NCBI GenBank assembly: GCA_036897625.1
Contig: JAYMTA010001037.1
Location: 1-22,240, forward strand
Reading direction: 5' to 3'
Length of the DNA: 22,240 nt
DNA from: Pelargonium cotyledonis
Lineage: Eukaryota > Streptophyta > Magnoliopsida > Geraniales > Geraniaceae
Positions 18,011 through 22,240 of this stretch are shown piece by piece. The notes beneath the pieces are model-generated. The model did no database searches and was not told the origin of the DNA. It saw nothing but the letters and a program-made list of their open reading frames with translations. The translations under genes were made by a program, and so were the position numbers. The first letter of the stretch is position 1. The number at the start of each line of letters is the position of its first letter.

Positions 18011-20516
18011 CTATGTATATGCATCATCTCTTTCTTTCTGAGCCTGAACTACGCCTTCCTCAGCATGGTTCACCTACATCTCAAGATCCTTCATCTGACC
18101 CTCAAGGACCTTCAACAATCTATCGTTCTCATACTGAAGAGCAAGGTGCTTCTCCTGTAAGGCTAGCAGCTCAACCCTAATATCCGCAACAGTTTCCAGA
18201 GACTTCGCCTGGACGGCCTCGTCAAATTTGCTTCTCAGCTCCAGCAACTGGTTGGCGTGCTTGCGGGATTCTCTAAAATGAATCCGTTGAGCAGCCATCA
18301 TTCCCTCGTGAAGGGTGGTTATGATTCCTCCAGTCGAGGAAGCAGCTTGAACAGCCTGCAATACCAAAACCAGTATTACTCGAAATAAAAAAAAAGTGGA
18401 AATACCAAAAGAAAAGCGACTAATCCAATCCTCACCTTCAAAAGATACTCATCCACCAGCTGTAAAGCATCAATACTCTTAACTATGGCATTAGAGTCGT
18501 AGGCAGTTTGAAAAACCTTCTCGTCCTTCGCCTGCTCTGGATTAGGAAGAACTAGGGTAGTCTTTCCAGTAGAGAGAGAACCTCGAGCAGTACTCCCACC
18601 AGACTGACCCTCAAAGAAACGGACTAGGTCTTCTATGGCCAAGTCCGGAGCGTTAGGAACCTCCACCGCGGATTTGCCAGCATCCTGAGGTTGCCTAGGG
18701 TCTTCTTCCTTCTAGGTCGAACCCTGGCAGCTTGAACCACACTAGTCTTCCCCGAGTCAACACTAGCCACCTCGACGAGGATGGGAGCAGTTACGTTCAC
18801 CTCAGATCTTTTAGCAGTACCTGAAGGGCAGTCAGATACTTTAATAGCACACTTCTGAACAGTATCAGCAGCAGCAGTGAGCACGTTTCCTTGAACTGGA
18901 GGAGTTATAGCGTACTTATGAGAATCGGGGACAGCTCCAGAAGGCCTAGACTTTTTGAAGGAGTCCTTACTGTCATCTATCAACAATTTCCTCTTAATAC
19001 CCAAAGAAGTCCCAGATGGGGGAATCAGGATTGGGCCACTAGAGGGGTGAGGTACTCCGCCAACCTCTGAGGACTTTCTAATCATATGGGGGACAAAGTG
19101 AGTAAGTCCCAAGGCACTCAGACAAGCGGCTCTCTCAGTAGCAAGGTTGTCATTGTAAATCTCCCGATCGACTTTGGTCTAGGTGTCCAAGAAAGCAGAA
19201 TCTGTCATTTAAATCTGGATTTAGCAAAATGAAAGCCATGGGAAGTTTCGTAGGAAAAGAATAAAGAAGGAGCTACTCAATACCTGGAAGGCAGTGCTTG
19301 GCGCCTGCACAACGATCCCACACATTTACGGAATGACAGGCTTTGTAGTCCTCAAAGAAAACTGGCTTAAGAGTGGAACCATGAATCTTCCTCTGCATGT
19401 TACGCTGACTAGGGATGAGGAACAAAAGTGGTTTAATATCCTTCCAAGGCCTTCAGCGAGCCCCAGAGTAATACTGAACGTCATCCCTGAACAAGAACTC
19501 AATACTATACATACGAACCTTGGGAAGCTTTTCTGATAAAATGTCCCGGGTCTCCCGGTCGCAGTCCGTGCGAGCATAGGGCCAAGATTTCCTGCTCAAA
19601 GTAGTCTTCTTTACCCAGCTAGTCTCGTTAGCTGGGGTCTTTTTCCGGGAAACCTTCCAACCTAGACGAGAAATTATAAATACCCGCGAGGTGGGCGAGA
19701 CGCAAGTGTTGATCCTCGGTTCCTCAAATAGGTGAGGTTAAGTAGACACAGCAACCAACTCGTCATCTTCTTCCTCAGGCTTGTTAGCTTTCTCTCATCT
19801 CTTATCAACCTTCCAAAAATAGAGAAAGGCTCCCAGAGTAGGTTCTCGTCCCAATAGGCAACAAATAGCAGCAAAGCATACAATCTTCTTCAGATCACCA
19901 TGAGCCAGGTGGAGAAGATCAGTCTCCATGTAAGTCACCACATCCTCAACAAATGGATCAAGAGGAAGGGTCAGTCCATTCTCAAAAAGGTTCCAAAGGT
20001 CAAACTCACTAGGTCGCGAGTAGGGGCACGTCCTTGAAAGTTAGTCAGGTCCACACCCAAATCAGCAAAAAGATGGTCGACCATCCTTTGTGTCACAACT
20101 CCGTGACCAGGTAAACGAAGCTCCTCCCTAATAATAGGGGGGGACGTACTACAATTATCGCCTCCCTAATCACTGGGTGGATGCAGTGATCATCATCATA
20201 GAAATGTAGGTTGGTAGGCGTAATCAATGGAGGAACGGACACCTCCTCGCTAGCAACCTGCATATCGACTAGCTCTTTGACGTTAGAAGTAAGGGGCAGA
20301 ACGATAGCCCTAGACCGGTCATCTACAGGCGGTCTCTTTGAACTTGTTGATATGTCTCTAGGCACGACAGCAAGGTCTCTATGACCCGACCGAGTATACC
20401 TGTGGCTCTCAGGTTGAGGAGGGACGGGACCTTTAGACGAATTGGAACGGGATTTGGAGGCCAGAATTTTGGAGACACCGGACTTGTCAGACTTACCCAT
20501 TTGAAGAAAGGACGAC
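18011..20516 (-). pseudogene. gypsy-type putative plant transposon protein (Transposase_28-like), multi-exon pseudogene
   Basis: The start is MGKSDKSG at 20500, followed by a Ser/Arg-rich leader. A frame with FENGLTLPLDPFVEDVV, CFAAICCLLGREPTLGAF and LYFWKVDKR (about 19999-19796) matches the region of the gypsy-type putative transposon family in which LPLHPF is followed by a Trp/Phe-rich helix. A Ser/Pro-rich linker (19100-18710) and a C-terminal coiled coil (LLALQEKHLALQYENDRLL) complete the plan. Two small introns keep consensus ends and correct phase: 19283-19202 (CCAG|GTATTG, GACAG|ATT) and 18435-18356 (GAAG|GTGAG, TGCAG|GCT). In-frame stops KR(TGA), ST(TAA), AR(TGA), DT(TAG) and a TAG at 18076-18074, with frame changes near 20145, 20010 and 18710, show it is dead. 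Coiled-coil coding resumes after 18074 (AEEGVVQAQKERDDAY). Family assignment rests on pattern, not on a search. Confidence 0.6.
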
Positions 20517-21479
20517 CTGTAAATAATCAAAGAGGTCTTAGGACACAGAAAATACCACGCAAGACTTCAAAAAGAAGTCCTTAATAGTTGTCGATAGCAG
20601 AAAACACAAAGCGAGCCCGTTCCTTGAAGAACAAGGAATCGAGAACATGGCAACCACAACAAAAAGCAAGTAAAAGTACAGAAAACCAACTTCCAAGTTA
20701 GGGGGACATGCAGAATATACCGAGAATCAACATGCATAAAAGGGAATCAAAGAAGCAAAAGAAAAGAGGCAATTTCATTCAACAAAAATAGAAGATACAT
20801 CTTCATCACATTACAAAAACAGAGTATGTACATCGCAAAGAACACCATCAACATAAAGACAAAGACACAGAACATCCTACAGACCTATCAATATCAACAA
20901 ACCTCCAGCAAATCAGAAGCTGAACGTAGAGAAACCCTAAATCTATACTACACCGACACAGAAAAGTGCTCTCGAGCAAAATTGCTCGAAAAAGGAAACC
21001 CATAGCCATTATAATCATAAGAATCAAAGCTAGGAACTGGAAGGATCCGAGGAATCAACGACCGCAACAAAGACCTGCAGACTCCAAAGTTCAGAAAAGG
21101 GAAAAGGTCAGAACCCTCAAAACCCTAAAATCACCATAAAAGTAAAATCCAAAATCAGGGTTCTCTTGGGTTAGATCTAGAGAACCAAACCTATAAACTA
21201 TCTACTACCTAAACCACATCTAAACCCCAAAATAGCCATAGCCAAAACCCCAAAGCCTACCCAAATCATTCTTTTCTCAAAATCCACTTTTCCCGCCATA
21301 AATGAACTTTCTTTAAGGTAAAGAAAGACCTCTTCAAGGTCCTCACCAAATAATTCGAAGAAAAACAACAAAACCTTTCAAAAAGAGAATCGATGAAGGT
21401 CGAGCAAAACCCAGAAACCCCAAAACCCAAAACTCGAAAAGCCAGAAATAGAAGCAGAAGGCAAAACGAAGAAACTTAC
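20517..21479 (-). other. probable 5' leader intron of the transposon pseudogene
   Basis: On the minus strand a strong donor, TTCG|GTAAG, lies at 21480/21479 and an acceptor, TTTACAG|GTCG, at 20517/20516, 16 bp before the first ATG at 20500. The 963 bp between hold no convincing open frame and are A-rich on the plus strand (T-rich on the sense strand), as plant introns are. A non-coding first exon would lie at about 21600-21480. Confidence 0.45.
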
Positions 21480-21626
21480 CGAACAAAGAAAGCTAGACAA
21501 AGAACTTCGAGGAAAAGGCAGAACACCGGCGAACAGCAAGCACGAGATCGAAAAGAAGAAGCTTTTTCTCTGGAAAGTTTCTGAGGCAACAATGTCAGAA
21601 AAGAGAAGAAGGAAATCTTAAAGGGT

Positions 21627-21634
21627 TTAAATAG
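21627..21634 (-). promoter_or_regulatory. TATA box before the leader exon of the transposon pseudogene
   Basis: On the minus strand TATTTAAA is followed by ordinary leader sequence, C/T-rich (TTCCTTCTTCTC), and about 150 bp later by the splice donor at 21480. It is one of two possible TATA boxes; the other is near 21966. Confidence 0.4.
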
Positions 21635-21739
21635 AAGAAATCCACAAGTGTTGAGCCCTTTTTTGGTTGGAGACTCTAACATGTGAGAAATGTGTGGGGA
21701 TGAGTAGATCTGTTGAGATTCCGTTGTCGGCAGGAAATA

Positions 21740-22240
21740 GGCTGCCACCTGAGAGTTAAGCTTCTGATGAGAATAGATTCGAGACTGTGGATCTACAAAA
21801 TAAACACCAAAGCACGATATAACCGGGGTTGGGGGTTCCAATTCATCACCTCCAGTGTGAGAATTAGTGATCTGGTATGAAAGAATGTGAGAAATGAAAC
21901 AAAGGTTTTAGAGATAGAGTTTCAGTTATAGAAAAGTCGGATCCCCTCTCTTACTGTGAAGGGGTATTTATAGGCTTATGATGACTTGGAGCGCACAGTC
22001 TTGCTGGCATGGATGACTTGGAGCGCACGGTATTATTGTTTTGTGTGGTCCTACTAACAAGGTCACACTTGGTAAGGGCAATAAGCCGAACGTGCATAAA
22101 TGAGATCTTTGTTTTGAAGTTAAAGTTTGGATTATATTCATAAACTCTTGCATATTCCCGAGTGGTAATCTGTCCAAAATATGTGGTGACAGATTATTCG
22201 TATTGTATTGCATCATGACCAATCGTAAAGTGCATTTGGG
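21740..22240 (-). repeat. LTR-like leader region, minus strand
   Basis: On the minus strand CCTATAAATACCCC (about 21974-21961) is a strong TATA box. It is followed by a stem-like CCCCTTCACAGTAAGAGAGG segment and, about 130 bp further, by CCCCCAACCCCGGTTATATC and GTGCTTTGGTGTTTATTTTG. This layout is often seen in the R-U5 part of plant Ty3/gypsy LTRs. A matching LTR is not found left of 18011, so the partner is lost or outside. GATGACTTGGAGCGCAC is duplicated at 21980-21996 and 22012-22028. The boundaries are not defined. Confidence 0.35.

Overview
The window is nuclear DNA from a flowering plant, most likely a core eudicot. Supporting signs are AT-rich non-coding DNA, spliced genes with GT-AG introns, plant TATA and AATAAA signals, a plant-type serine acetyltransferase, a CYP71-clade cytochrome P450, a plant chromovirus, LINE remnants with plant RNase H domains and an Ac-like hAT element. 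The genus cannot be told from the sequence alone.

Layout. 1-4560 is a graveyard of LINE-derived fragments: an RNase H remnant at the left edge, two related short elements in opposite orientation (924-1624 minus, 2990-3640 plus), a third short element (3684-4390 minus) and a 136-bp LINE 3' end (4407-4542 minus). The last two share a repeatedly used target site. 4824-5943 is a non-autonomous hAT element with Ac-type subterminal palindromes. 6640-7540 is a decayed LINE fragment (zinc-finger linker plus RNase H) ending about 110 bp before the TATA box of the first real gene.

7600-11500 is the genic island. An intronless serine acetyltransferase (plus, 7760-8962) faces a two-exon CYP71-type P450 (minus, 11434-9805); the genes converge. 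The acetyltransferase makes O-acetylserine for cysteine synthesis. The P450 is probably a specialised-metabolism monooxygenase, but it has lost the conserved C-helix tryptophan and a short segment before the K-helix. Nothing links the two genes functionally.

11534-22240 is again transposon territory: a 32-bp tandem repeat next to the P450 promoter, a 5'-truncated Ty3/gypsy chromovirus riddled with stops, a GC-rich tail, a 20-bp minisatellite, an 854-bp long-terminal-inverted-repeat (foldback-like) element with palindromes inside its arms, and on the minus strand a large multi-exon pseudogene of the putative gypsy-type plant transposon family. Its splice sites are still readable, and upstream of it lies LTR-like leader sequence.

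I did not find a convincing new biological system. The points most worth checking are the P450 lesions, the inverted pair of short LINE-derived elements, the nested target-site duplications, the palindrome-expanded foldback element and the spliced transposon pseudogene.
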